Positions 26,078-35,858 are shown, numbered from the stretch's first letter. The stretch is DNA of 64,000 bases from Haloprofundus salilacus (GCF_020150815.1 NZ_CP083723.1:620001-684000); one strand, 5' to 3'. A program made the numbers and translations. The notes: generated by a model not told the origin, from the sequence alone.

Positions 26078-27439
26078 ATGAAACGAAGACAGTTCCTCAC
26101 ATCGACCGGACTCGCCGCGGCGGCCGCGACGCTGCCCGGCGTCACAGGCGCCACCCGAGCAAAGCAGCGCGACGACGGCTACGTCCCCGACCCCAGCGCG
26201 TATCTCACTAACGAACAACTTGCCGACGAACTGGCGCAGCTCGAAGCGGACAGCGACCTCATCGACCTCCGCCAGATCGGCAAGTCGGCGGGCTGCAGCG
26301 ACCCGCTCTGGGAGGTGCAACTCGGCGACGGCGACACGAACGTCCACCTCATCACCCAGATTCACGGCGACGAACCCGCCGGAACCGAGGCGATACTCGT
26401 CGTCCTCAGGCAGTTGACCACGAACACCGACCGATTCGCGGACGTGCTCGACAACATGTCGCTGACCATCGTGCCGCGGGTCAACCCCGACGGCGCGATG
26501 TACGCGCGCGACTACGACGGCGACGGTAATTCCGAGCGCATCACCCGCCGACAGAACACGCAGTCGTGGGACGACGACGACTCCCGCTACGAGCCGTACT
26601 ACCACAACGCCGAGAACCCGCCGGAGGGGTACGACATGAACCGCGACTTCAACATCCGGACCGACTTCGACGCCCCGGAGGACGCGGAGGCCGACTGGTG
26701 GACGGAGATCGAAGAAGAAGAAGACGGTGAAGGAGAGCCCCAGTGGCAACTCGACATGCCGTATCGAGACAACACGCTGAAAGCCAGCGGTCTCAGGCTC
26801 ACGCCGGAGGTTCGAGCGGTCACCGAGTCGTTCCTCGAGGCGGATCCAGACTACGCCATCACGCACCACCACCAGGGGATTCCGCGCGACCCTGAACAGA
26901 GGGGCAAGGAGCCGTCGGTGATGAGCGTCATGGCCGCGTTCGGCCCGTCGTACCTGAAGCGCGCGCCGTTCTACGACCCGAAGGAGGACCAGCCGGTCGC
27001 CGACGTCGTCAACCCCTTCATCGACCGCGAGACGAGCCAGCGGTCGCTCAGGCTGAACACGCTCGTGGCCGACCGCCTCGCCGAGGAGGGGCCGTGGGAC
27101 GTCTTCGACACCGTTACACGGTACGGCTACACGACGCTGTGGGGGTCGTACCTCGACGCGATGTGTCCGCAGACCGACGCCGCCGGAATGCTTTACGAGG
27201 TATCGGGGCAGTCCGACGAAGTCGGTTCGCGCGCGTACGGGCTGAAAGTTGAGGTGTCGAGAGCGGGGTTCGTCGAGTCGTTCGAGGCGATGGCCGACGA
27301 TCCGACGCTGGACGAGGTGAACGAGAACGCCTACTTCCAGATTCCGCTGGCAGGCGACGAAATCGAGGACGCGTACCCGCCCGGAACGTCCCCCGACGCC
27401 GCGCGAGCGGCACGCCGAACGGCGGCGAAGACTCGCTAG
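26078..27439 (+). CDS. Secreted M14-family zinc carboxypeptidase
   Basis: Exported metallocarboxypeptidase of 453 residues that trims C-terminal amino acids from peptides. A Tat signal (MKRRQFLTSTGLAAAAATLP) is followed by the peptidase domain from about residue 50. Zinc ligands are His96 and Glu99 in QIHGDEPAGTEA and a later His in YAITHHHQG. Other motifs are IVPRVNPDGAMYARDYDGDG and YDMNRDFNIRTD, with the likely catalytic Glu in MLYEVSGQSDEV. An acidic loop (EIEEEEDGEGEPQ) lies on the surface. ATG 26078 places the twin arginine correctly. A closely related, frameshifted copy lies 200 bases downstream. Confidence 0.92.
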   Translation: MKRRQFLTSTGLAAAAATLPGVTGATRAKQRDDGYVPDPSAYLTNEQLADELAQLEADSDLIDLRQIGKSAGCSDPLWEVQLGDGDTNVHLITQIHGDEPAGTEAILVVLRQLTTNTDRFADVLDNMSLTIVPRVNPDGAMYARDYDGDGNSERITRRQNTQSWDDDDSRYEPYYHNAENPPEGYDMNRDFNIRTDFDAPEDAEADWWTEIEEEEDGEGEPQWQLDMPYRDNTLKASGLRLTPEVRAVTESFLEADPDYAITHHHQGIPRDPEQRGKEPSVMSVMAAFGPSYLKRAPFYDPKEDQPVADVVNPFIDRETSQRSLRLNTLVADRLAEEGPWDVFDTVTRYGYTTLWGSYLDAMCPQTDAAGMLYEVSGQSDEVGSRAYGLKVEVSRAGFVESFEAMADDPTLDEVNENAYFQIPLAGDEIEDAYPPGTSPDAARAARRTAAKTR

Positions 27440-27639
27440 CACGGACGCGGCGCTCGCCCTAAAGCCCCGTCACGACGACCCGCGAATCGGCACGCTGGAG
27501 CGTCGGTTCCTTCGCTTCGTGACGGAATACCGCCACGACCGACACTCCAGCAGTGCGTACGTTCTACTTCAGCCCGAAAAACGTTTAGGACATTCGTCTT
27601 CCTTACGAAAGTCGATTCATCCGAGATGGATTTCGAGCC

Positions 27640-28913
27640 ATGAGACGGCGACAGTACCTCGCGGCGGTCGGAGCAACCGTCGCTTCGGCGACGAGCGCCG
27701 CTAACTCGGTCGTCGGCGCGACGTGTGTTGAGACCAGACAGACAACCAACAACCGCGCGTCGCTCACCAACGACCGACTCGCGGCCGAACTGCGGTCGCT
27801 GGACAAGCGGTCGTCACTCGTCGCACTCCGGCGAATCGGTCGCTCCGCCGGTCGGGATGACCCGCTGTGGGAACTCAGAATCGGCGAGGGCGGGACGAAC
27901 GTCCACATCGTGACGCAGTTACACGGCGACGAACCCGCCGGAACCGAGGCGGTACTGGCGGTCGTTCGCGAACTGGTCGACGACCCCGAAGCCAACGCCG
28001 GCATCCTCGACGGACTCACGCTCACCATCGTCCCCCGGGCGAACCCCGACGGCGCGATGTACGCGCGCGACGACGACGGCGACGGTGACTCCGAACGCCT
28101 GACCCGCCGCGAGAACGTCCAACCGTGGCGACAGCGCGACTCCCGACACGAACCCGACTACCACACCGGCGACCGGGCTCCCGGCTACGACCTGAACCGG
28201 GACTTCGACCCGACCGCCGGAGTCACCGGTGCGGGTCGTTCGTCTCGAAACCGTGCGTCCGGAGGGTGGACGCAGTACGAGGAGGACGGCAAGCGCCGGT
28301 GGCGACACGACCGGACGTACCGGGAGTACCCCTCCGCGGGTGCGGTCTCGGCCTCACGCCGGAAGTCGCCGCCGTCGTCGACTCCTACCGATATGCGCGC
28401 CCCGACGTGGCGATAACGCACCACCACAAGAGCGTCGCGCCGCGCGGACGGGGAACGGAGACCCCGTCGCTCCTGAGCGTCATGGGAGCGTTCGGGCCGT
28501 CGTATCTCGAACGCGCGCCGTCGTACGAACCGGACGAGCCTCTCGAAAGCGTCGTCAACCCGTTTCTCGACGCCGAGACGAGTCGGCGCTCGCTTCGGCT
28601 GAACGCCCTCGTCGCCCTCCAACTCACCGCAGACGGTCGGTTCGGGACGGTGACGCGCTACGGCTACGAACCGCTCTGGGGGTCGTACCTCGACGCGCTC
28701 TCCCCGGAGACCAACGCCGCTGGAATGCTGTACGAAGTCGCCGGGCAGTCCGACGAGGCCGACAGCATCGACTACGACCACAAGGTCGCCGTCTCGCGGG
28801 CGGCGTTTCGACGGACGCTCGAGGCGCTGGCGGCGGACCCCGACCTCCGGGCCGTCGACGAGAACCGGTACTTCGACCTCCCGCTGGAGTCGGGGGGTCC
28901 CACGAATCGGTGA
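27640..28913 (+). pseudogene. Frameshifted M14 carboxypeptidase, tandem paralogue
   Basis: A second M14 carboxypeptidase, parallel to the gene just upstream along its whole length. Frame one runs from the twin-arginine start (MRRRQYLAAVGATVASATSA) through QLHGDEPAGTEAVLAVVREL and YDLNRDFDPTAG to about 28340; the rest (LGLTPEVAAVVDSYRYARPD, AITHHHKS, MLYEVAGQSDEAD) is in another frame up to the stop at 28913. Comparing the copies places the lesion at about 28336-28345, within CTCCGCGGGTGCGGT, and a single missing base explains it. All catalytic motifs survive, so the break is recent or a sequencing error. If real, the product would be a truncated protein lacking the third zinc ligand. Confidence 0.88.
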
Positions 28914-28963
28914 GTGGTCGAATAGGCGGTCGATGGCCGGTGGACGAACGGTGACCGCCCGCC

Positions 28964-30463
28964 TCAGAAGAAGTCGGTGAGACCGGCCTGACCGTCATCG
29001 CTGTCGCGGTCATCTTCGCCGTCTACGTCGGCATCGGCGGGTACGCTTTCGGCGTCGTCGTCGGCCGACTCCGCCGCTTCGTCCGTTTCCGTTTTCTCTT
29101 CGTCGTCCGCGGCGGTCCGCGTTGAGTCGGCTGTACCCGCTGCGTCCCCATCGGCGTCGCTCGGCGATTCCGCGAACGCGCCGCCGGAGTGCGCCTCCAT
29201 CGCCTTCTCGCGCAATTCCTGCGCGTCCTCGACGATGGACTGCACCTTCTTCGTCGACTCGCCGCTGCCGGTGACGTGGGCGACGTGTTTCTCCTCGAAC
29301 TCGTAGTACGCCGCCATCGCGACGGTGAGGTCCCGCGGCTTGCAGTGGTGGGTCATCACCGAGAGATACGGGACGATTCGTCGCCGGGCGATGCTCATGC
29401 TCGTGCCGCTCGACTCGGCGACGCGGCGGGCGACGTCGTCGCCGGTCTTGTCCTTCGAGCGCCAGAACTGCGGGCGGCCGTACCGCGTCCACCCGCCCTT
29501 GGTGTCGTCGCGCCCGGCGGCGACGCCCGCGGCGAGGTTGTCGCCCGCGTAGCGCCAGTAGCTGTAGTCCTGACTCGCGCGGACCCGGCCGAGCCAGCGG
29601 TCGGCGTTCGCGAGGAACTCGTAGGCGCGGGCGACCTCCTCGCCCTCGTACACGTCGAGCATGTTGTCCTCGACCCACTTCGTGAGGTCGTCGGGCGTCT
29701 CGTCCACGTCGTAGGAGGTGTACAGCGCCTGCTGCGGGGACTCCTCTTTCAGCACCTGGTCCAGAAACTCGAAGATGCCGACCGAACGATCGCGGTCGCT
29801 CGTCGCGACGGACTCCTCGGTGATCTCGTCGCGCCCCTCCGCGGCGGCTTGCAGGTCGTTGACCGCACCGCGCAGGTCGCCGCTGTTGGCGTCGGCGATT
29901 CGCTGGAGCGCGTCCGAGTCGTACTCGACGCCCTCCTGTCGGCAGATGTCGCGGAGCACGGGGACGATGGAGCGCGCGCTCACGTCGCGGAACTCGATGG
30001 ACTCGCAGGCGTTGCGCAGACCGCGGCTCATCTCGTAGAACTCGTTGGCGATGAGCACCATCGGCTGGCCTGCCTCCTTGACGAGTTTCGTGATGGCACG
30101 CGCGCCGCCGCGGTCGTAGTTGCCGTGGATGTTGTCCGCCTCGTCGAGGACGATGAGCTGTCGGCCGGAGCCGCCGGAGATCGACCCGCCGAGCGTCTCG
30201 TTCATCGCCGCGCGACCGGCGAAGCGCTCGATGACGGCGGCGGTCCGCTGGTCGGAGGCGTTCAACTCGACGGTCTCCCACCCCATGTCGTTGGCCAGCG
30301 CGTGCGCCGCGGAGGTCTTGCCGACGCCGGGGCTGCCGTAGACGATGACCGCGTCGCCGTGGTCGTCCCACGTCTCGGCCCACTCGCGGAACTGGTCGCG
30401 GGCCTTGTTGTTGCCGCGTATCGCCGACAACGACCGGGGGCGATACTTCTCCGTCCAATCCAT
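28964..30463 (-). CDS. rfcL: Replication factor C large subunit
   Basis: Clamp-loader subunit that, with RFC small subunits, opens PCNA and loads it at primer ends. The 499-residue protein begins MDWTEKYRPRSLSAIRGNNK, with Walker A GSPGVGKTS (43-51), Walker B LIVLDEADNIHG and an AAA+ C-domain. The lid and collar regions follow, then a long acidic low-complexity tail (about 420-490) ending in GQAGLTDFF. This Q-x-x-L-x-x-F-F is a PCNA-interacting (PIP) box at the extreme C-terminus, as in other archaeal RFC-L proteins. Start ATG 30463 matches the family; the upstream extension reads as non-coding. It is divergent from the His-rich gene. Confidence 0.96.
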   Translation of the reverse strand: MDWTEKYRPRSLSAIRGNNKARDQFREWAETWDDHGDAVIVYGSPGVGKTSAAHALANDMGWETVELNASDQRTAAVIERFAGRAAMNETLGGSISGGSGRQLIVLDEADNIHGNYDRGGARAITKLVKEAGQPMVLIANEFYEMSRGLRNACESIEFRDVSARSIVPVLRDICRQEGVEYDSDALQRIADANSGDLRGAVNDLQAAAEGRDEITEESVATSDRDRSVGIFEFLDQVLKEESPQQALYTSYDVDETPDDLTKWVEDNMLDVYEGEEVARAYEFLANADRWLGRVRASQDYSYWRYAGDNLAAGVAAGRDDTKGGWTRYGRPQFWRSKDKTGDDVARRVAESSGTSMSIARRRIVPYLSVMTHHCKPRDLTVAMAAYYEFEEKHVAHVTGSGESTKKVQSIVEDAQELREKAMEAHSGGAFAESPSDADGDAAGTADSTRTAADDEEKTETDEAAESADDDAESVPADADVDGEDDRDSDDGQAGLTDFF

Positions 30464-30634
30464 TACTCGAACAGAAGCAGGTGGCGCGTTTAGTGGTTGC
30501 GGAGCGGCGGCTGTCGCGTCTCGGTCTTCGCCGTCGACGACGGTGTACCGACTCCGAAGTCGAACAGTCCGACGTTGGGACTTTGTTGTACGGTAGTGCG
30601 AAGCGGTATACTGTTCTCTCTGGACCGTCCGGAC

Positions 30635-31456
30635 ATGGATGACCACTCGACACACGGCGACCACGACGACCACGACGACCACGGCGACCGCGGCCACTAC
30701 GACGACTCATCGACCGAGACGCGGGGTTATGCGTCGGGAGAACACGCCGTGCCGGGCGGATTAGCCGTCGCGGCGAACGGGCTCCGCCTCAAACCCTCCG
30801 AGACCCGATTCGACTCGGAATCGAGCACCGACTGGACGTTCCGCATCGTCGACGACGACGGATCGGTCGTCACCGACTTCGAGGAGACGCACGGACGACG
30901 GTCCCACCTCGTCGTCGTCCGACGGGATCTGACCCGGTTTCAGCATCTGCATCCGGAACTCCAGTCCGAAGGGACGTGGCGCGTCGACGGGTTCGCGCTC
31001 CCGGCCCCGGGAGTGTACCGCGCGTTCGTCGACGTCGTCGTGGACGGACAGTCGACGACGCTCGGGTTCGACCTCTTCGCGTCGGGAACGGGTCCGGAAC
31101 CGACCGACGAACGGCCCGACTCGTCGCGCCGAGCGACTGCGGGTGAGTACGAGGTCGAACTGCTCGCCGACGAAGTCGCGTCCCGAGAGCGGACGCAGTT
31201 GACGTTCGAGGTTCGGCGCGGCGACGACCCGGTCCGGAAACTGGAAGAGTACCTCGGCGCGCTCGGTCACCTCGTCGCGCTCCGCGAGGGCGACCTCGCG
31301 TATCTACACGTCCACCCGGAGGAGACTGAGCCAGATAGCGGCCGCGTCGCGTTCGACGCACGCTTTCCGACGCCGGGGCGGTACCGACTGTTCCTGCAGA
31401 CGAAGCCGGAGGGAGCGTTGATTACGACGGCGTTCGACGTTCGCGTCCGCGGGTAG
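30635..31456 (+). CDS. His-rich protein with two H-x-H-P repeat domains
   Basis: A 273-residue protein of unknown function. The first 21 residues carry six histidines in Asp-rich spacing (DDHSTHGDHDDHDDHGDRGH). Two similar halves follow: RRSHLVVVRRDLTRFQHLHP (His91, His104, His106) and LGHLVALREGDLAYLHVHPE (His212, His225, His227). Each is followed by a beta-rich F-P-x-P-G-x-Y-R module (PAPGVYRAF, PTPGRYRLF). This suggests duplicated beta-sandwich domains with an H-x-H-P metal site, as in bacterial copper- or heavy-metal-linked proteins. There is no signal peptide or membrane span, so it appears cytoplasmic. The metal role is inference; no metal transporter is next to it. Confidence 0.72.
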   Translation: MDDHSTHGDHDDHDDHGDRGHYDDSSTETRGYASGEHAVPGGLAVAANGLRLKPSETRFDSESSTDWTFRIVDDDGSVVTDFEETHGRRSHLVVVRRDLTRFQHLHPELQSEGTWRVDGFALPAPGVYRAFVDVVVDGQSTTLGFDLFASGTGPEPTDERPDSSRRATAGEYEVELLADEVASRERTQLTFEVRRGDDPVRKLEEYLGALGHLVALREGDLAYLHVHPEETEPDSGRVAFDARFPTPGRYRLFLQTKPEGALITTAFDVRVRG

Positions 31457-31625
31457 CGTGACGCGAGGCACGACGACTTTCTTTCAACTGTCGATGTCGT
31501 CGGCCGACGAGTAGGGCGAGGTACAGGCGGCGGAGTACGTCGACTCGTTCGTCGCCTCCGGCTAACTGGAGGCGCAGACGGGAAAGTGAGCGGCCGCCAC
31601 CGCCGAAGCAGTCGTTTTCGGCCTG

Positions 31626-32981
31626 CTACTCTTCGTCCTGTTCGTCGCCCTGCGTCTCGTCCCCGCTACGCTCTCGGACGACGACGTTCGAGATACGGGT
31701 ACCGTCAACTGATTCGACCGTCAGCGCGTACCCGTCGACGAGTATTCGGTCGCCGGATTTCGGCGCGCGCCCGAGTTCGCTCAACACCAGTCCGCCGATG
31801 GTGTCGAACTCCTCGCTCTGGAACGCTGTGCCGAGCGCCTCGTTGACTTCGTTGATGGCGACGCGGCCCTCGAAGGTGTAGCCGCCGTCGTCGCGTCGTT
31901 CGATGGTCGGCTCCGTTGCCTCGGCGTCGAACTCGTCGTGAATCTCGCCGACGAGTTCCTCGACGACGTCCTCGATAGTGACGATGCCCTCGAAGGCACC
32001 CCACTCGTCGATAACCACGGCAAGTTGGATTTTTCGCCGACGGAACTCCGCCAGTATATCGTCGATATCGCGGTCCTCGGGAATGACGATAGCCTCGCGG
32101 GCGATGTCGCGGGCGCGGAGTCGATCGGTCTCTTGACGTCCGCCTTCGACCGCCCGGAACACGTCCTTGACGTGGACGAACCCGACGACTTGACCGGGAT
32201 CGTCGGTTTCGACGACAGGGTAGCGGGTGTATCGCTCGTTCGCGACGGTCGACCGGAGTTCGTCCAGCGGTGTCTCTGCCGAGATCGTCATCACGTCCGG
32301 ACGCGGCGTCATTATTTCGCGCGCGACGGTGTCGCCGAGGTCGAATACCGCCTCTATCATCTCCACCTCCTCCATCTCCACGTCTCCTTTCCGACCCGAC
32401 TGCGTGACGATGGTAAGAATCTCCTCCTCGGTGTGCGTCTCGTCGGTCTCGGAGGCCGGGGAGACGCCGACGAGTCGGGTGAAGAAGATCGCCGTCCCGT
32501 TGAACACCACGATGCCCGGGACGAAGAGGTAGTAGAACAGTTTCATCGGTACGGCGACGAGCAGCGCGATGCGCTCGGCCTCCTGGATGCCGAGCGTCTT
32601 GGGTGCGAGTTCGCCGAAGACGACGTGCAGGAACGTGATGATGCCGAAGCCGATGCCGACGGTGACGATGTGGAGCGTCTCCGGCGGAAGAACCGGCTCC
32701 AGAATCGGGTCGATGAGCGCCGCCACCGCCGGTTCGCCGATCCAGCCGAGTCCGAGCGAGGCGATGGTGATGCCGAGTTGGCTGACCGCGAGGTAGTCGT
32801 CGAGGTTGTCGGTCGCTTCCTTGACGATTTTCGCGGACCGACCGCCTCCCTCGGCCAGCGCTTCGACCTGTGTCGAGCGAATCTTCACGAAGGCGAACTC
32901 GGCGGCGACGAAGAAGCCGTTGAGAACCACGAGAAACAGCGCGAGCAGTATCCGCCCGACCGAGAGGGCGACGTCTACCAT
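31626..32981 (-). CDS. CorC/HlyC-type transporter (DUF21-CBS)
   Basis: Membrane protein of the CNNM/CorC family, linked to magnesium or cobalt efflux. The 451 residues contain an N-terminal DUF21 domain with three or four membrane segments (from LLALFLVVLNGFFVAAEFAF to about residue 180). A CBS pair follows (about 205-335, with VAREIMTPRPDVMTISAETP and IQLAVVIDEWGAFEGIVTIE), then a C-terminal CorC/HlyC domain (FEGRVAINEVNEALGTAFQS). It is a complete family member. The gene is single, leftward, and convergent with the His-rich gene. Despite the hemolysin name of early homologues, an ion-transport role is better supported. Confidence 0.93.
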   Translation of the reverse strand: MVDVALSVGRILLALFLVVLNGFFVAAEFAFVKIRSTQVEALAEGGGRSAKIVKEATDNLDDYLAVSQLGITIASLGLGWIGEPAVAALIDPILEPVLPPETLHIVTVGIGFGIITFLHVVFGELAPKTLGIQEAERIALLVAVPMKLFYYLFVPGIVVFNGTAIFFTRLVGVSPASETDETHTEEEILTIVTQSGRKGDVEMEEVEMIEAVFDLGDTVAREIMTPRPDVMTISAETPLDELRSTVANERYTRYPVVETDDPGQVVGFVHVKDVFRAVEGGRQETDRLRARDIAREAIVIPEDRDIDDILAEFRRRKIQLAVVIDEWGAFEGIVTIEDVVEELVGEIHDEFDAEATEPTIERRDDGGYTFEGRVAINEVNEALGTAFQSEEFDTIGGLVLSELGRAPKSGDRILVDGYALTVESVDGTRISNVVVRERSGDETQGDEQDEE

Positions 32982-33196
32982 CGTTTCCCCTGTCTCGTGC
33001 CGGACCGAAGGACGTCCGGGAGTCGAATGAGGTTAGACATGTGGAGTGTATCACGCGAACGGGAAAAACGGTGGCGGTCGTCGCGAACCTGACACGACAG
33101 TCGACGCCGAAACGAACGTTCGAACGACGATACCGACATCGTGACGTTGTGTCACACCCGAGCAACTCTTTTTCCCGCCCGCTGTGACCTCGGAGT

Positions 33197-33838
33197 ATGT
33201 TCCCCGAGACGGTCGAGACAGAACGCCTCCGCCTGGAGCGTCTCGGTCCCGACACGGTCGACGTGCACGATTTCTACGCCGTGATGTCGGCGGCGGAGAT
33301 GGACGAGGTGACGCGTCACCACACGCAGACGCGGCACGAGACGCCGAAGGAGAGCGCCGACTATCTCGACGAGAAAGCCGAGCAGTGGGAGAACGGTGAG
33401 GCGGCGCAGTACGTCGTCCGCCCGCAGGCGGACGAAGACGGCGCAGGGAAGTTCGCTGGCGTCACCGGCCTCGGATTCCAGTGGGAGAAGCGCACGGCTA
33501 TCATGGGTCTGTGGCTCCGGCCGCGCTTCTGGGGCCGCGGCTACTCCGGCGAGCGCGCGGCGGCGCTGCTCGAACTCGCCTTCGCGGAGTTGGACCTCGA
33601 ACTCGCTTCGCCCGAACACACTCCGGAGAACGAGCAGTCGAAACGCGCCATCGAAAAGTACGTCGGCAGGTTCGGTGGTCGCTACGAGGGCATCCTCCGC
33701 AACTGGGTCCCCGCCGAGATGACGACGACGGGAGAGGCGTGGAACCTCCACCGCTACTCCATCTCGCGGGAGGAGTGGCGCGCTGCCGACGACGACGAGA
33801 CGGTCGAGACGCCGGACGTGGAGGTCCGGTATGGCTGA
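33197..33838 (+). CDS. GNAT acetyltransferase, first of a tandem pair
   Basis: A 213-residue GCN5-related N-acetyltransferase of the RimJ/RimL type. It begins MFPETVETERLRLERLGPDT, typical of ribosomal-protein or small-molecule acetylating GNATs, and has the acetyl-CoA-binding region IMGLWLRPRFWGRGYSGERA. The motif GRGYSGERAAALLELAFAEL corresponds to the R/Q-x-x-G-x-G/A loop and helix. An insertion with YVVRPQADEDGAGKFAGVTG lies before it. The end of the gene overlaps the start of a closely similar GNAT gene by eight bases, so both come from a local duplication and are probably translated together. Substrate unknown. Confidence 0.9.
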   Translation: MFPETVETERLRLERLGPDTVDVHDFYAVMSAAEMDEVTRHHTQTRHETPKESADYLDEKAEQWENGEAAQYVVRPQADEDGAGKFAGVTGLGFQWEKRTAIMGLWLRPRFWGRGYSGERAAALLELAFAELDLELASPEHTPENEQSKRAIEKYVGRFGGRYEGILRNWVPAEMTTTGEAWNLHRYSISREEWRAADDDETVETPDVEVRYG

Positions 33839-34481
33839 GCGCGACCTCTTCCCGACGGTCATCGAGACGGAACGCCTCCGACTCGAACCCAGAGCGCCGG
33901 AGTACGTCGACGTGCACGAACTGTACCGCATCTGCTCGTCATCCTCGCCGGAGATGGAGGAAGTCACCCGATACTTGCCGTGGTCGCCGCACGAGACGCC
34001 GAAGGAGACGTTCGGGTTCCTCCGCCGCGGCGAGGAGAACCGCGAGAAACACAAGAAGGCCGACTACGTCATCCGCCCGCGCGAGGGTGAAGACGGCGCG
34101 GGCGAAATCGCCGGATTCGGCGGATTGACGCTTCAGTGGGACCGCCGCAGCGCTTCGCTCGGTCTCTGGCTCAGAAAACGATTCTGGGGTCGCGGCTACT
34201 CCGGCGAGCGCGCCGCGGCGCTGTTGCACCTCGCGTTCGAGCAACTGGACCTCGAACTCGTCCGCGTCGCGCACGACCTCGAGAACGAAAACTCCAGACG
34301 CGCCATCGAGAGGTACGTCGAGTGCTTCGACGGTCAGTGCGACGGGACGTTCCGCAACGCGGCGGCGACGGCGGACGGTGACGTCGTCGACCAGACGCAC
34401 TACACGATATCGCAGGAGCAGTGGCGGGCGGCCGGTTGCGACGCCGAGTCGACGGTCCGGATGCGGTGGGACGACAGCTGA
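33831..34481 (+). CDS. GNAT acetyltransferase, second of a tandem pair
   Basis: A 216-residue GNAT with the same layout as its upstream neighbour: TVIETERLRLEPRAPEYVDV at the N-terminus, DYVIRPREGEDGAGEIAGFG in the middle and LGLWLRKRFWGRGYSGERAA as the acetyl-CoA site. Both share the W-x-R-x-F-W-G-R-G-Y-S-G-E-R stretch almost exactly while the remainder has diverged, as expected after duplication. Start ATG 33831 overlaps the previous stop (ATGGCTGA). The downstream amidohydrolase gene converges on it with only 15 bases between. Function is presumed protein or metabolite acetylation; no partner identifies the target. Confidence 0.9.
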   Translation: MAERDLFPTVIETERLRLEPRAPEYVDVHELYRICSSSSPEMEEVTRYLPWSPHETPKETFGFLRRGEENREKHKKADYVIRPREGEDGAGEIAGFGGLTLQWDRRSASLGLWLRKRFWGRGYSGERAAALLHLAFEQLDLELVRVAHDLENENSRRAIERYVECFDGQCDGTFRNAAATADGDVVDQTHYTISQEQWRAAGCDAESTVRMRWDDS

Positions 34482-34496
34482 ATTTCGTCCGACTCG

Positions 34497-35732
34497 TCAC
34501 TTTCCGTCCGGCAAGGACCCGGCGACGACCTCGCCCCCTTTCAGCACCGCTTCGGGGTTGTTCAAAAGTGTCACGTCCTCGGTAGGGTCGCCGTCGACGA
34601 CGAGCAAATCCGCATGAGTACCGGGTTCGAGCGTTCCCGACCCCTCCAGACCAACGGTTTCGGCGGCCGTCTCGGTCATCGCCCGAATCGCCTCCGACTC
34701 GGTCATCCCGTACTCAGCCATGAACGAGATCTCGGTCGCGTTCGACCCGTGGGCGTTGAACGGCGTCCCGGCGTCGGTGCCGCCGGCGATTCGGACGCCC
34801 GCCTCAGCGGCCCGGCGGAAGGAGTCGATGTGGCGCTCGTACACGTCGCGTGTCTTCCTGGCGCTCTCCTCGGTCGCTATCTCGGTGTTGCGGATGATGT
34901 GGTACGGCGCGGAGAGCGTCGGAACGAGCGTCACGTCCTCGCGCACGAGCATCTCGACGGCCTCGTCGTCCAGAAACGTCCCGTGTTCGACAGTGTCGAC
35001 GCCCGCCGCGACAGCGGTTTTGACGCCCTCGCCGCCGTGGGCGTGCGTCGCCGCGTGGACGCCGCGGCGGTGCGCCTCGTCGACGACAGCGTGCAGTTCC
35101 TCGTCGGTCATCGCCACCGCGTTAGGGTCGCTACCGGGCGTCGTCACCCCACCGGTGGTCATGAACTTGATGAACTCTGCACCCTGTTTGACCTGCTCGC
35201 GGACCGCTTTCCGTGCATCGGCGGGACCGTCTATCTCCCGGCCAAGGTGGTGACCGTGGCCACCGGTGATGGTGATAGAGCGGCAGTTGGCGACCATCCG
35301 CGGGCCAGGCACGTAGCCGGCGTCGACTGTGCGCTTCAGGGTAGGGTCCACGTCGCGCGCACCCATCGCGCGGACGCCGGTCACGCCCGATTCGAGCGTC
35401 TTTCGGGCGTTTCGGGCTTCGACCAGCGCGAGTTCCGCGTCGCTCATGTCGACGACGTCTTCGACGCTCGCCTCGCCGGAGAGCGAGAAGTGGACGTGCG
35501 CGTCGACGAGACCCGGGAGGACTGTTCGGCCCGGCAGCGAGACCACGCGCTCGTCTCCGTCGGCGTCGGACGCCGCGTCGCCGACGGCGAGTATCGTCCC
35601 GGGGTCGGTGTCGGCGTCGCCGTCGGAAGACGCCGTCTGACTCCCCTCCGGACTCAGTTCGGGGACGTCGACGCGAATCGACCCCTCGCGGAGTTCACCT
35701 CGGTCGAACAGTAGCACGTCTCGAAGAATCAT
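34497..35732 (-). CDS. Amidohydrolase family protein (imidazolonepropionase-like)
   Basis: A metal-dependent hydrolase of 411 residues from the amidohydrolase superfamily. Metal ligands are seen as H-x-H in VDAHVHFSL, a lysine in GAEFIKFMTTGGV (often carbamylated), His in HAATHAHGGEGVK and in DTVEHGTFLD, and Asp in AGGTDAGTPF. The C-terminal beta-sandwich closes with ADLLVVDGDPTEDVTLLNNP. Members of this subgroup include prolidases such as Sgx9260 and imidazolonepropionase-like enzymes acting on C-N bonds; a dipeptide substrate would suit the peptide-using neighbours, but this is inference. It is a single leftward gene with ATG at 35732. Confidence 0.92.
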   Translation of the reverse strand: MILRDVLLFDRGELREGSIRVDVPELSPEGSQTASSDGDADTDPGTILAVGDAASDADGDERVVSLPGRTVLPGLVDAHVHFSLSGEASVEDVVDMSDAELALVEARNARKTLESGVTGVRAMGARDVDPTLKRTVDAGYVPGPRMVANCRSITITGGHGHHLGREIDGPADARKAVREQVKQGAEFIKFMTTGGVTTPGSDPNAVAMTDEELHAVVDEAHRRGVHAATHAHGGEGVKTAVAAGVDTVEHGTFLDDEAVEMLVREDVTLVPTLSAPYHIIRNTEIATEESARKTRDVYERHIDSFRRAAEAGVRIAGGTDAGTPFNAHGSNATEISFMAEYGMTESEAIRAMTETAAETVGLEGSGTLEPGTHADLLVVDGDPTEDVTLLNNPEAVLKGGEVVAGSLPDGK

Positions 35733-35858
35733 CGTCGCGACGTAGTGTCGGCGACGGCTTGAACGTGTCTTTCTACGTTATGTGTGCTCATTCGACACAT
35801 CTCGGCGAACTACCACGTGGCCAGAAAGCACTTTTGATGCGACCAGTTCGAGGAGGAT

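Noticed and set aside
26039-27442. 467-codon frame on the - strand over the first M14 carboxypeptidase
   Set aside because: It covers the same bases as a gene with a Tat signal and zinc motifs; the antisense translation is unlike any protein.
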